DNA from: Polynucleobacter campilacus
GTDB lineage: Bacteria; Pseudomonadota; Gammaproteobacteria; Burkholderiales; Burkholderiaceae
Direction: 5' to 3'
Assembly: GCF_002206625.1 (NCBI RefSeq)
Contig: NZ_NGUP01000004.1
Span: 62,001-126,000 of the forward strand
Length of the DNA: 64,000 bases
The translations under genes and the position numbers were made by a program. Below are positions 41,782 to 50,877 of the stretch, piece by piece. Each line of letters starts with the position of its first letter. The first letter of the stretch is position 1. The notes under the pieces are model-generated. The model ran no database searches. It saw only the letters and a program-made list of their open reading frames with translations, and was not told where the DNA came from.

Positions 41782-41897
41782 ATTTCCTGTTCGGGAAATT
41801 TTAATCAAATATGCCTATTTTTTCAACATAATTTCCTGATCGGGAAATTTATAGATTATTTGCTCAAATTATAGGCATATATTCCCGATCGGGAAAT
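41782..41897. promoter_or_regulatory. Three hipBA operator dyads spaced exactly 49 bp
   Basis: ATTTCCTGTTCGGGAAAT (41782-41799), ATTTCCTGATCGGGAAAT (41831-41848) and TTCCCGATCGGGAA (41882-41895) have centres at 41790.5, 41839.5 and 41888.5. An additional inverted pair, ATATGCCTAT (41809-41818) and ATAGGCATAT (41871-41880), flanks the middle site. The first dyad starts five bases upstream of the hipB start codon. Confidence 0.85.
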
Positions 41898-42053
41898 ATT
41901 ACTGTATATCACCACTAACTAATAGTGAATAACCCACCAATTTAATAATGGCTATCAAGATGCAGTTCGTTGAGAGTCTAGCCCTCAATCTTGCGTCTCA
42001 TGAAGAGGTCATTTCCAGTCTCATCCTGAATAACTGCAATGAGCCTGTTCACA

Positions 42054-42380
42054 TCACCAAAATTTGATAGGCAATAAGTAGCCGTCAATCTCTCTGCTGA
42101 GAGCTTGTTTTGATGAATCCGTAGTGATTTTTTCTTTGACCAAATGAATAAACATATCAATCACGAGTGCTCTCACCTCATCTGGGTGCCAAACATTCAT
42201 ACGATCTGTGAATGAGGACAAAAAATTCTTGCCATTTAGACCGCGTAATCCAGGGTGTAAATTTTCTGAGACTTCAATAGTCGTTGCCAGAGATTGCATG
42301 GCATTACGGTTACCAGAAAACTGGGTGTTAAAGGTTCTGCATAATCTTTCAATGAGCTCGGATTCGGTTAAAGCAGCCAT
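42054..42380 (-). CDS. Small protein of unknown function (paralogue of the next gene)
   Basis: 108 aa, soluble, mostly helical: LTESELIERLCRTFNTQFSGNRNAMQSLATTIEVSENLHPGLRGLNGKNFLSSFTDRMNVWHPDEVRALVIDMFIHLVKEKI, ending GYLLPIKFW. It shares layout and several motifs with the divergent gene at 42488: a C-H/T-FN opening, 'lrgLngK/LRSLDSKS', 'vWhPdEvR/vMFPNEFR' and a terminal LLP-x-K-x-W. No known family recognised. The divergent gene starts 108 bp away, so both may share control. Confidence 0.6.
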   Translation of the reverse strand: MAALTESELIERLCRTFNTQFSGNRNAMQSLATTIEVSENLHPGLRGLNGKNFLSSFTDRMNVWHPDEVRALVIDMFIHLVKEKITTDSSKQALSREIDGYLLPIKFW

Positions 42381-42487
42381 ACAGGGTCCAGTTTTAATAG
42401 TTTTAGATGCATTACATCTCAGTAGTCATGGCATTATGACATCTTCTAAAATGAAGCGGTATCTCAGGACTTTATAGCCCAAATCCC

Positions 42488-42847
42488 ATGAAAACCAGTG
42501 CCTCCAAAATCAGGGTAGCCGACAAACGAGCTGCCCGCCTCTTATGCCATGCTTTTAATGATGCGATGCGCAGTGGGGCTGAATACAAGGCTGCTTTGGT
42601 AAAGATGATGGATGGTCAAAAATCGCTGATTCCGGAGCTCAGGTCGCTGGACTCCAAAAGCGTCTTGGCAGCCTCGAATCTGCAAGTCAATGTCATGTTT
42701 CCGAATGAGTTTCGTAAAAATGCCATCCAAATGATTACTTTTCTTTTGTATAAGCATATCAACCCCAATCTCGGTGGCGCAGACCGTTTTATATTGGAGG
42801 CGTTTATTGATGAGCAGTTGCTGCCACTCAAAGAGTGGCAGCAATAA
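42488..42847 (+). CDS. Small protein of unknown function (divergent paralogue)
   Basis: 119 aa, soluble: RAARLLCHAFNDAMRSGAEYKAALVKMMDGQKSLIPELRSLDSKSVLAASNLQVNVMFPNEFRKNAIQMITFLLYKHINPNLGG, ending LLPLKEWQQ. It is homologous to the product of 42054-42380 in the opposite orientation. It lies between hipBA and flgJ. No domain recognised, so no function is proposed. Confidence 0.62.
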   Translation: MKTSASKIRVADKRAARLLCHAFNDAMRSGAEYKAALVKMMDGQKSLIPELRSLDSKSVLAASNLQVNVMFPNEFRKNAIQMITFLLYKHINPNLGGADRFILEAFIDEQLLPLKEWQQ

Positions 42848-42879
42848 AGTCACTAAAGCGACTTATTCAGAAGCATTCC

Positions 42880-43899
42880 CTAAGAGGGATTGCCTACCCG
42901 CTTGATCACGCTAGCCAACTTCTTAGCGTAATCAGGATCAGTTGCATACCCTGCTTTGGCCATTGCATCGGCATAACTGTTGATGTTACTCAGATTGTTT
43001 AAGACATTCTGGTAACGCGGGTTACTCGAAATCAGGTTCGCGAAATCTTTAAATGAGTCTGCATAAGAGTCGTAGGCTCTAAATTTTTCAACTCTGGTCT
43101 GCTTCTCACCATTGATAAATTCAGTCGTGACTGCAGAAACAGTCTTACCCGTCCAATTCCCGCTGGCCTTAATACCAAATAGATTATTACTGGGGGTACC
43201 ATCAGCGCCTTTGATTTCTTTTTTACCCCAACCCGTTTCTAGTGCAGCTTGACCCAACATAAACTGTGCTGGTAGTCCGGTAGCATTACTGGCTTGCTGC
43301 GCATAACTAGACATTTTGTTCGTAAATGAGCTAACGGTTTCTTTAACAGCATTGCCCACTGAAGAAGCCATTGCGTCACCTGCATCTTCGAGCGAACTAA
43401 AGAGTTTGGAGACCTTATCCATAAATGAGGGAGTAGGCTTAGTGCTGCCATACATGGATGCTACCGAGGTATAGGCAGATACCTTAGAACTGATATTGGG
43501 ATCAAATCGATTTAGACCTAGTGCTTTTGAGCTAATGGGTTCATCCCCTGGCTTGATCGCATCGGTTTGTATACCTGCGGCTTTACTGAGCTGTTTAACC
43601 AAGACGTCGGCTAAGCCAATGCCTTTGCCTGACGAGAGTTTTTGGCTCAACTGTTGGTCGAACATGGAGGTGTAGAGTTTATTTTGCTCAGTATTAAAGA
43701 CACCATCCTGTGGACTAGCCTCTCGCATACTTTTGAGCATCATATTGATAAAGATCGCCTCAAATTGCTTTGCGACTCCCTTTATAGCTTCAGGAGAATT
43801 TTCTTTAGCAGATTTTTTGAGACTAGATAGGCTATTAGTATCTAATGCCAGTTGATTGCTGACATCAGACGCTGAAATAGAGTTACTAGGCAATGCCAT
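42880..43899 (-). CDS. flgJ: Flagellar rod cap and muramidase FlgJ
   Basis: 339 aa. N-terminal rod-binding domain (VAKQFEAIFINMMLKSMREASPQDGVFNTEQNKLYTSMFDQQLSQKLSSGKGIGLADVLVKQL), a linker, then a glucosaminidase/peptidoglycan hydrolase domain (LPAQFMLGQAALETGWGKKEIKG, NNLFGIKASGNWTGKTV, FRAYDSYADSFKDFANLI). It digests murein to let the rod pass. Last gene of the flgB-J operon. Confidence 0.95.
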   Translation of the reverse strand: MALPSNSISASDVSNQLALDTNSLSSLKKSAKENSPEAIKGVAKQFEAIFINMMLKSMREASPQDGVFNTEQNKLYTSMFDQQLSQKLSSGKGIGLADVLVKQLSKAAGIQTDAIKPGDEPISSKALGLNRFDPNISSKVSAYTSVASMYGSTKPTPSFMDKVSKLFSSLEDAGDAMASSVGNAVKETVSSFTNKMSSYAQQASNATGLPAQFMLGQAALETGWGKKEIKGADGTPSNNLFGIKASGNWTGKTVSAVTTEFINGEKQTRVEKFRAYDSYADSFKDFANLISSNPRYQNVLNNLSNINSYADAMAKAGYATDPDYAKKLASVIKRVGNPS

Positions 43900-43910
43900 T
43901 GTGGTGTTGC

Positions 43911-45101
43911 TTAAATAATCTCAAGCTCAGCACGTAGCGAACCAGCGGCTTTGATGGCCTGTAAGATGGCGACCAAGTCTTGTGGTGTAGCACCAACAGC
44001 ATTGAGTCCGCGAACCACATCAGATAATGATGCGCCACCAGCTAACTGAATTACATTGCCTGGATCTTGGTTCAAGCTCACTTGAGATACCTTCGCCTCA
44101 ACCGTATTGCCCGTATTCGAGAATGCGCTTGGTTGGCTGATTACTGGTGTTGTACTGATCACCACAGTCAAGTTACCGTGCGCTACTGCACAGTTCTCTA
44201 GCTCAACCGTTTGATTAAGCACAATCGAACCTGTTCTTGCGTTAAGAATGACCTTCGCCTCACCCTTGGCTGGAATGACGTCGATACTTTCTAAGGCAGC
44301 TAAGAATTGCACTCGATTACCGTTCTCGACAGTATTCGGATCAATCTGAATCACTCTAGAGTCTTGGGCAAAAGCAATGGGCTTGCCAAAACGCTTATTA
44401 ATGGCCGCAGTCACAATGCTGGCGGTAGAAAAATCCGAGCTTCTTAACTCAAGACTGACCATTTCCATACCCAACAAATTACTCGGAATGGTTCTTTCAA
44501 CGGTTGCTCCTGCTGAAATACGGCCGGCATTGAGTTGGTTAATCGTTGCAGAGCTGCCGTTAGCAGATGCGCTTGCGCCACCAATCACCACGTTGCCTTG
44601 AGACATCGCATAAACTTGTCCGTCAGCACCTTTTAAAGGGGTCAATAAGAGCGTGCCACCACGCAGTGTTTTGGCATTACCCATAGCGGAAACAGTCACG
44701 TCTAAGTTCTGACCAATTTGCGCAAATGGCGGCAAGTTGGCAGTCACAATGACTGCAGCAACGTTCTTCAACTGAATTTGTGAATAGGTACCTGGCGGCA
44801 GTGTGACACCTAAGGACTGCAACATATTCAAAGTAGTCTGAAGAGTAAATGGCGTTTGGGTAGTTTGGTCACCAGTACCATCTAAGCCCACTACTAAGCC
44901 ATAACCAATTAATTGGTTACTACGAACGCCTTGAATATTAGCCAAATCTTTGATGCGCTCTGCTTGCGCTGCAGGAACAATCACCATGCTTGCCAAAACA
45001 CCAGCGCAGACTACCAAGAATGCCGCTAGACTTTTTTGCCATTGCGGAGTTTTATCTGCTCTAAATAATGAAAAACGGTGGGTTCTGGTTGGCAATAACA
45101 T
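43911..45101 (-). CDS. flgI: Flagellar P-ring protein FlgI
   Basis: 396 aa. A rather long N-terminal extension and signal peptide (LAAFLVVCAGVLASMVIVPAAQAERIKDLANIQGVR) are followed by the FlgI core: NQLIGYGLVVGLDGTGDQTTQTPFTLQTTLNMLQSLGVTLP, VTVSAMGNAKTLRGGTLLLTPLKGADGQVYA and the final LVAILQAIKAAGSLRAELEII. Forms the periplasmic ring around the rod. 11 bp before flgJ and 6 bp after flgH. Confidence 0.96.
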   Translation of the reverse strand: MLLPTRTHRFSLFRADKTPQWQKSLAAFLVVCAGVLASMVIVPAAQAERIKDLANIQGVRSNQLIGYGLVVGLDGTGDQTTQTPFTLQTTLNMLQSLGVTLPPGTYSQIQLKNVAAVIVTANLPPFAQIGQNLDVTVSAMGNAKTLRGGTLLLTPLKGADGQVYAMSQGNVVIGGASASANGSSATINQLNAGRISAGATVERTIPSNLLGMEMVSLELRSSDFSTASIVTAAINKRFGKPIAFAQDSRVIQIDPNTVENGNRVQFLAALESIDVIPAKGEAKVILNARTGSIVLNQTVELENCAVAHGNLTVVISTTPVISQPSAFSNTGNTVEAKVSQVSLNQDPGNVIQLAGGASLSDVVRGLNAVGATPQDLVAILQAIKAAGSLRAELEII

Positions 45102-45107
45102 AAGTAA

Positions 45108-45785
45108 TTAGAAAGGCATCATAGTTTTGAAAAAACGGGTAATCGAACTTGCCATGTAAGAACTATCCATGGTGTTATTAGTACGATATTCGATACGGGC
45201 ATCAGCTACAGTATTGGAATCTACTGTATTGTTAACAGTAATCATTTTTGGATTTACGGTTCCAGAAAAACGAATGAACTGGGCGCCTTCATCAAAGCCA
45301 ATTTGCTTCTCGCCTGCTACGGTTAAGTAACCTGTTGGTGATACTTCAAGCACAGTCGCAGCAATACTTCCTGTAAAGGTGTTGTCTTGCTGGCCTCCAC
45401 CTTTATTCTCATTGGAGAGATCGTTAGCCCAACTCCAAGTTGGGCTAATCGTATTGCCAAACTGATCTTTTGCAGTAGCAGTAGATGAAGAGGTTTTAGA
45501 AGATAAATTATTTAAAGTCGTTTTAGATGTGGTGCTTTCAGCAACAACCACAGTTACGATATCTCCTACAGCACGGGCACGATTACCCTCAAAGATGGGA
45601 CGGTAGCTTGCAGTGCTATAGATTGTTCCAGGTGCATTCTGCGTATTGAATTGTCGTGCAGTACCTGGACCAGGGTTTTGGGTAATAGTAGAAGGCGTCA
45701 CGGCACAAGCGCCTAAGATGGATAGTGCCGAGACAGCGCTAACAAGCTTGATAGCGGAGTTGCAAGAATTAAACATTAAACGCAT
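45108..45785 (-). CDS. flgH: Flagellar L-ring lipoprotein FlgH
   Basis: 225 aa. Lipobox LSILGAC near residue 26, then the FlgH core: YRPIFEGNRARAVGDIVTVVVAESTTSKTTLNN, LEVSPTGYLTVAGEKQIGFDEGAQFIRFSGTVNPKMI, DARIEYRTNNTMD and the C-terminal RFFKTMMPF. Outer-membrane ring protein. It lies 5 bp after flgG. Confidence 0.96.
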   Translation of the reverse strand: MRLMFNSCNSAIKLVSAVSALSILGACAVTPSTITQNPGPGTARQFNTQNAPGTIYSTASYRPIFEGNRARAVGDIVTVVVAESTTSKTTLNNLSSKTSSSTATAKDQFGNTISPTWSWANDLSNENKGGGQQDNTFTGSIAATVLEVSPTGYLTVAGEKQIGFDEGAQFIRFSGTVNPKMITVNNTVDSNTVADARIEYRTNNTMDSSYMASSITRFFKTMMPF

Positions 45786-45790
45786 TTGGA

Positions 45791-46579
45791 TTAGCCGCCT
45801 AATTGAGCTAAGCGTTGCAACATCTGATCAGATGTCGTAATCGCTTTACTGTTGATTTCATAAGCGCGTTGGGTTTGGATCATATTGACCATCTCCTCAA
45901 CCACATTCACGTTAGAGGTTTCAATAAAGCCTTGTACTAAGACGCCAGTACCGTTTGCACCAGGGTTTGATGGATTTGGCGTACCAGAAGCAGCAGTTTC
46001 GGCGTAGAGGTTCTCACCTTTAGCACTCAAGCCAGCTGGGTTAATAAAGGTTGCTAACTGAATTTGACCAACCTGGGTCTGTGCCACGGTATTTGGCAAG
46101 GTGACGGAAACGACACCATCGGCTGCAACCGTAACGGTTTGAGCATTTGCTGGAATCGTAATCGGTGGCTGAACGGTGTAACCACTAGAAGTCACTAACT
46201 GACCAGTGCTATTAATCTGAAAACTACCGTCGCGGGTATATTGGGTTGTGCCATCAGGCATCAAGACTTGGTAAAAGCCGCTACCGTTAATCGCGATATC
46301 GGTATTGTTGCTGGTTTGCTGTAGGTTGCCCTGAGTAAAGATGCGCTCAGTTGCAACAGGCTTTACACCAGTACCAATTTGCATACCAGAAGGGAGTTGG
46401 GTTTGTTGTGATGACTGCGCACCAGGCTGACGTAGAGTCTGATAGAGCAAATCCTCAAACACCGCACGTGATTTTTTAAAGCCAGAAGTACTCACGTTCG
46501 CCAAGTTATTGGAGATTACGTCCATTTGAGTTTGTTGTGCTTCTAGGCCAGTTTTTGAAATCCAGAGCGAGCGTATCAT
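45791..46579 (-). CDS. flgG: Distal rod protein FlgG
   Basis: 262 aa. N-terminal [53 protein letters not shown], central [41 protein letters not shown], and the C-terminal [38 protein letters not shown]. Normal length for the family. Confidence 0.97.
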   Translation of the reverse strand: MIRSLWISKTGLEAQQTQMDVISNNLANVSTSGFKKSRAVFEDLLYQTLRQPGAQSSQQTQLPSGMQIGTGVKPVATERIFTQGNLQQTSNNTDIAINGSGFYQVLMPDGTTQYTRDGSFQINSTGQLVTSSGYTVQPPITIPANAQTVTVAADGVVSVTLPNTVAQTQVGQIQLATFINPAGLSAKGENLYAETAASGTPNPSNPGANGTGVLVQGFIETSNVNVVEEMVNMIQTQRAYEINSKAITTSDQMLQRLAQLGG

Positions 46580-46620
46580 CTTATTTCCTTTAATTTAGGT
46601 GCATCTTGACACATAAAGTC

Positions 46621-47361
46621 TTAACTTAAATTGAAGAGCTGAGCGGCATGTTGGTCGCTATTCTCGGCATTCTTCATGAGCTGCATTTGAATATCAAAAC
46701 TGCGGGCCAACGAAATCATATTGACCATGCTATGAATCACGCTCACGTTACTATCCTCCAAGGCGCCATTCACTACCTTAACGGTAGGATCTGCTACAAA
46801 ACCAGCGCCACTGGCAGATTTAAATAGACCATCGTCACCGCGAACTAAGCTTTTTTCATCAGGATTAGAGAGCTTGATGACATCAATCGGAGTAGAAGGA
46901 CCACCACTCACAGCAGGATCCACACTGGAGATCGTGCCATCGGCACCAATTGAGATATTGACGTTCGGAGGAATCGTAATCGGACCACCACCACCAAGAA
47001 CGTTACGACCGCCTGCGGTTTGCAAAATACCATTCTCACTAATTTTGAATGAGCCATTACGGGTCAAACCTTCTGTACCATCTGGGCGTTGCACACTAAA
47101 CCAACCCTTGCCTTCGATTGCCACATCCAGAGTACGCCCTGTTTGCTTAATAGCGCCAGGAGAAAAATCTGTGCCGCCTGAGGCATTGACTACAAAAGAG
47201 CGTGTATCCAAGCTGCCACCTTGAATTGGTACGGATAGAAAAGAATCAATCTGCGCCTTAAAGCCAGTAGTCGATACGTTAGCCAAATTATTGGAGTTCG
47301 TCGCCTGCTGGTCCAAGATATGTTGGGCTCCAGTCATTGCGGTATAAATTACACGATCCAT
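46621..47361 (-). CDS. flgF: Proximal rod protein FlgF
   Basis: 246 aa. [41 protein letters not shown] at the N-terminus, the TGRTLDVAIEGKGWFSVQRPDG segment, and C-terminal NGALEDSNVSVIHSMVNMISLARSFDIQMQLMKNAE. Typical FlgF length, between flgE and flgG. Confidence 0.95.
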   Translation of the reverse strand: MDRVIYTAMTGAQHILDQQATNSNNLANVSTTGFKAQIDSFLSVPIQGGSLDTRSFVVNASGGTDFSPGAIKQTGRTLDVAIEGKGWFSVQRPDGTEGLTRNGSFKISENGILQTAGGRNVLGGGGPITIPPNVNISIGADGTISSVDPAVSGGPSTPIDVIKLSNPDEKSLVRGDDGLFKSASGAGFVADPTVKVVNGALEDSNVSVIHSMVNMISLARSFDIQMQLMKNAENSDQHAAQLFNLS

Positions 47362-47407
47362 GGTTTCTCCTTAGCTTTCTCTGGCATTCAAAGTATTAAT
47401 AGCCGCC

Positions 47408-48988
47408 TTAGCCATTCATCCCGATGAGGGTTTGATAGATTTGGTTTTCAATTTTGACTACTTGAGCACTAGCTTGATAAGCCTGCTGGGCTGCCAACAA
47501 TGCCACCATATCTTGCGTTTGATTCACGTTCGAGCCTTCTAATGCAGAACCCTGAATCTTGCTGCCGACCAGTTGTACGCTACCTAATAAAGGCACACCT
47601 GATTTAGAGGTTTCTACCCAGGTATCGTTACCCACTGCTTTTAAACCGGTATAGCTTGGGATGCTTGCCACACCAATTTGCGCGAGTTCACTAGTAAGGC
47701 CATCGCTATAAGTACCAATGATGGTGCCCGTTTCGTTAATCGCCATCGTATTTAAATGCGCAATAGCGGTACCGGGAGTTTTAGTCGCCACCATCGGAAT
47801 AGAACCCGTTAAGAAACCAGATGCAGTCACATTAATCGCAGGCTGCTCACCAAATCCAGTAAAGGTAGCCTGTACCCAGCTGGTATTTGCTTGCTGAGCT
47901 GGTGTGATGTTTTGACCTAAGTACGTTGTTGGAATATTGGCTGGTATTGCAGCTAAGGTGTTGTAGTTGCTCAACACTCCGCCAAACATACCCGTCATGA
48001 CTGGTGCTGTATTGGCAACGATTGGAGTATTTCCATTCGAAGCGCTGATAGACAGTTGTGTATTTAAGGTGTTATTGCTATTGGTAAACGCTAATGCGCC
48101 ATTGCTTGCTTGCGCACTCCTTGTTTGTACACCAGCCAATGTACCATTGAGAACACCATTGGTGACAGTCACACTATTTTTGACAGTGCCATCAGCTAAA
48201 CCAGTAAATGCTGCTGCCACATTCGCTGACGTTGCTCCAGAGGCACCAGCGGTAAAGGTCAGTCCAGCAACGGTAACGCTCTCGTTAGCAGCCAGATTAT
48301 TAAAACTCACTGTATTGTTTGCAGGAGTAAATAATGGGTAATTGTTTGTACTTGAATTACTAAAGCGGGCTGCAATCGTTGCCGTTGTATCGCCTGCTTG
48401 CAGACCACTAAATAGAGAGGCTACTTGCGCCGCAGTTAATACTTTGCCATCGGTATTGGTATAGCTTAAGCCGCCAAAAGTAACAGTGCCATAAGGTGAT
48501 AGCGGTGAATTAAAGCCAACCGCATCTACTTGATTAGTGTTAGCAGAACCAGGGCGAATATCATTTGGTGCTACTGGTAACTCAATAGGTGCACCTGCAA
48601 TATCGAGTACCTGAAAGCCAGAACCATTGACCAAGAAACCTTCGACGTTCTGAGTGAATTGACCATTGCGGGTATAGACTGTTTGACCTAAAACCGGGTC
48701 TTGTAGTGCAAACATGCCTTGACCATTAATCGCCGCATTGAGTGCTACGGTTGTTGTATTGATCGGGCCTTGGGTAAACGATTGCATCACATTTGATGCC
48801 AGTACCCCACCCCCAGTTTGTACTGGTGATCCAGAATTAGCGGCATTGAGTTGTCGGGCCAGCACATTGGTAAAGTCAACATGTGAGGCTTTAAAGCCGA
48901 CCGTTGCACTGTTGGCAATGTTATTACCCAACACGCTCAAATGTTCTGAGGCTGCATTTAAACCGCTCAATCCTTCGACAAATGACAT
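47408..48988 (-). CDS. flgE: Hook protein FlgE with inserted repeat-type domains
   Basis: 526 aa, longer than the usual 400 or so. The ends are standard: MSFVEGLSGLNAASEHLSVLGNNIANSATVGFKASHVDF, NAAINGQGMFALQDP, and the C-terminal KIQGSALEGSNVNQTQDMVALLAAQQAYQASAQVVKIENQIYQTLI. The middle contains YGTVTFGGLSYTNTDGKVLTAAQVASLFSGL (about residues 165-195) and NTVSFNNLAANESVTVAGLTFTAGASGATSANVAAAF. These are the same module type that is repeated in the flagellin-like proteins of this window. These surface domains would decorate the hook. Confidence 0.94.
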   Translation of the reverse strand: MSFVEGLSGLNAASEHLSVLGNNIANSATVGFKASHVDFTNVLARQLNAANSGSPVQTGGGVLASNVMQSFTQGPINTTTVALNAAINGQGMFALQDPVLGQTVYTRNGQFTQNVEGFLVNGSGFQVLDIAGAPIELPVAPNDIRPGSANTNQVDAVGFNSPLSPYGTVTFGGLSYTNTDGKVLTAAQVASLFSGLQAGDTTATIAARFSNSSTNNYPLFTPANNTVSFNNLAANESVTVAGLTFTAGASGATSANVAAAFTGLADGTVKNSVTVTNGVLNGTLAGVQTRSAQASNGALAFTNSNNTLNTQLSISASNGNTPIVANTAPVMTGMFGGVLSNYNTLAAIPANIPTTYLGQNITPAQQANTSWVQATFTGFGEQPAINVTASGFLTGSIPMVATKTPGTAIAHLNTMAINETGTIIGTYSDGLTSELAQIGVASIPSYTGLKAVGNDTWVETSKSGVPLLGSVQLVGSKIQGSALEGSNVNQTQDMVALLAAQQAYQASAQVVKIENQIYQTLIGMNG

Positions 48989-49041
48989 ATAGATCCTTTA
49001 GTGATTAACAGTGTTTTGGTAATTAGTGTTTAACTAACAAA

Positions 49042-49770
49042 TTAGCGAATCTGCGCCACATTTGAAATATTGGTGGTCGTGTTGTTATCCAACATGATCT
49101 GTGCACTGGTGTTCGCCGTAGGATTGAGAATGCCAGTGACATTAGCCGTTGCTAAGCCAGTTGGATTGATATTCTTACCAGCAACGTTAGCTGCTAGTTG
49201 AAATCTATAAGGACCATCTGGTAACTGATTGCCATTGATATCTTTACCATCCCACGCTAAAGGCACGGTACCAGCAGGTTGTGGGCCCAATGTCATTACA
49301 TCGACTGACTGACCTGCGCCGTTCAAAATATTAACCTTCAAGGAAGATGCGGGTGCATCTAACTGCACACCAAAAGTCGCCTGTCCTTTTGTAAGGTTTA
49401 ATGTATTACCTGGAACCAACACACTTTTACCAACCAGACTTGAAGCTTGAAATGCCTGACTCGATTGCATTTGCGACAAGAGAGAGTTCATGGAGCTGTT
49501 GAGCTTATTAACGCCTTCTACTGTAGAGATCTGCGCCATCTGACTGGTCATCTCCGCACTCTTCATTGGATCAGTAGGATCTTGATATTTCATTTGCGCA
49601 ACTAACAAGGTCATAAACTGATCCTGGATCTGCGCTGCAGAACTAGCAGATGCGTTCAAGGCTGCAGTAGCACTACCGCCGATGGATTTAGTGTTGATGC
49701 CATTACTTGCGCTATTACTTGCGCTATTGCTTGCACTGTTACTGACTGTATTGTTTTGAATCGCACTCAT
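49042..49770 (-). CDS. flgD: Hook assembly scaffold FlgD
   Basis: 242 aa. The conserved IQDQFMTLLVAQMKYQDPTDPMKSAEMTSQMAQISTVEGVNKLNSSMNSL is followed by the Ig-like/Tudor part (LPDGPYRFQLAANVAGK; VTGILNP). The N-terminus has a short tandem repeat, SASN three times, encoded by 12-bp units near 49700-49745. Acts as the hook cap. Confidence 0.95.
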   Translation of the reverse strand: MSAIQNNTVSNSASNSASNSASNGINTKSIGGSATAALNASASSAAQIQDQFMTLLVAQMKYQDPTDPMKSAEMTSQMAQISTVEGVNKLNSSMNSLLSQMQSSQAFQASSLVGKSVLVPGNTLNLTKGQATFGVQLDAPASSLKVNILNGAGQSVDVMTLGPQPAGTVPLAWDGKDINGNQLPDGPYRFQLAANVAGKNINPTGLATANVTGILNPTANTSAQIMLDNNTTTNISNVAQIR

Positions 49771-49782
49771 CTTTATTCCCTA

Positions 49783-50193
49783 TTAGTTTTGACCAATGGT
49801 TAATGTTCTTTGCAACATTGTTTTTGCAGCATTCATGGTTTCAACGTTGTTTTGATAAGAGCGTGATGTCGAAATCATGTTCACCATCTCTTGAGTTGCA
49901 TTGACGTTTGGCATCGCCACAAAGCCATCTTTATCTGCTAATGGATTTGCTGGATCGTGCACCATACGTGGTGGTAACTGATCTTCAATCACCTTATTGA
50001 CTTTGACGCCTTGATGACCAGAGCTACCCACTGGTGTTGCTTCAAAAACAACTTGCTTGGCTTTGTAAGGTTGACCGTTTGAGCTAGTAGCACTATCTAC
50101 GTTTGCTAAGTTACTGGCAACCGTATTTAAGCGCTGCGACTGTGCGCTCATCGCTGAACTAGAAATATTAAAAACGTTTTGTAAGGAGGCCAT
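49783..50193 (-). CDS. flgC: Proximal rod protein FlgC
   Basis: 136 aa. FNISSSAMSAQSQRLNTVASNLANVDS, YKAKQVVFEATP, VNKVIEDQLPPRMVHDPANPLADKDGFVAMPNVNATQEMVNMISTSRSYQNNVETMNAAKTMLQRTL. Complete FlgC, 12 bp before flgD. Confidence 0.96.
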   Translation of the reverse strand: MASLQNVFNISSSAMSAQSQRLNTVASNLANVDSATSSNGQPYKAKQVVFEATPVGSSGHQGVKVNKVIEDQLPPRMVHDPANPLADKDGFVAMPNVNATQEMVNMISTSRSYQNNVETMNAAKTMLQRTLTIGQN

Positions 50194-50220
50194 TTGAATT
50201 TACCGTTCTATCGAAAAGAA

Positions 50221-50661
50221 TTAGGAAGTAGGACTGAGTGCTGCAGTCATGTCTTTAATCTGGGCATTGAGCATCGTGATATTGGCTTCGTAATGAATCG
50301 CGTTATCCACGAAGGCTGTTCTTTCCACCTCACCATCAACCGAGTTGCCGTCAACGCTGCCCTGAATCAAGGGGCGATAGAGTAAGTCAGCTTCATTAAC
50401 GCCGCCAGTACCCCCGGGAATATGTTTGCCATGAGTAGTCGCGAGCGACATATTGCCGTTAGAGCTCACCGCAGCATTATTAGCAGCACTAGCCACATTG
50501 GCTTCTAGGGCTTTTTTGAGTGAGGCGGCAAAGTCGATATCCCGTGCTTTATAGTTCGGGGTATCCGCGTTGGCGATATTGGCCGCTAAAATTTCCTGGC
50601 GTTGAGCCCTCACCCGCAGGGCGGTTGCATTAAAATCAAAGAGCGCGTCTAATTTATCCAT
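50221..50661 (-). CDS. flgB: Proximal rod protein FlgB
   Basis: 146 aa. MDKLDALFDFNATALRVRAQRQEILAANIANADTPNYKARDIDFAASLKKAL at the N-terminus, and VDGNSVDGEVERTAFVDNAIHYEANITMLNAQIKDMTAAL at the C-terminus. First gene of flgBCDEFGHIJ. The promoter should lie in 50662-50877, shared with divergent flgA. I could not identify a FlhDC box by eye. Confidence 0.96.
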   Translation of the reverse strand: MDKLDALFDFNATALRVRAQRQEILAANIANADTPNYKARDIDFAASLKKALEANVASAANNAAVSSNGNMSLATTHGKHIPGGTGGVNEADLLYRPLIQGSVDGNSVDGEVERTAFVDNAIHYEANITMLNAQIKDMTAALSPTS

Positions 50662-50877
50662 TTATTTCTCCAATTTCCCTAAAGAAATCCTCAAGTCAGC
50701 CGTAATAGGTAATGTAGCAGTGCAAATACCTATTAATGGCATTTTCACTAATGTAATTTGCCCACCCCTTCCTTGATTTGCCAATAAAAGGGGTAATAGT
50801 TCGGCTAATTGAGGCATTGACTGGCCCCCAAAATCCTAAAATCATGTTTTCGCCATCCTTTTGGACTGGAATTAAGC

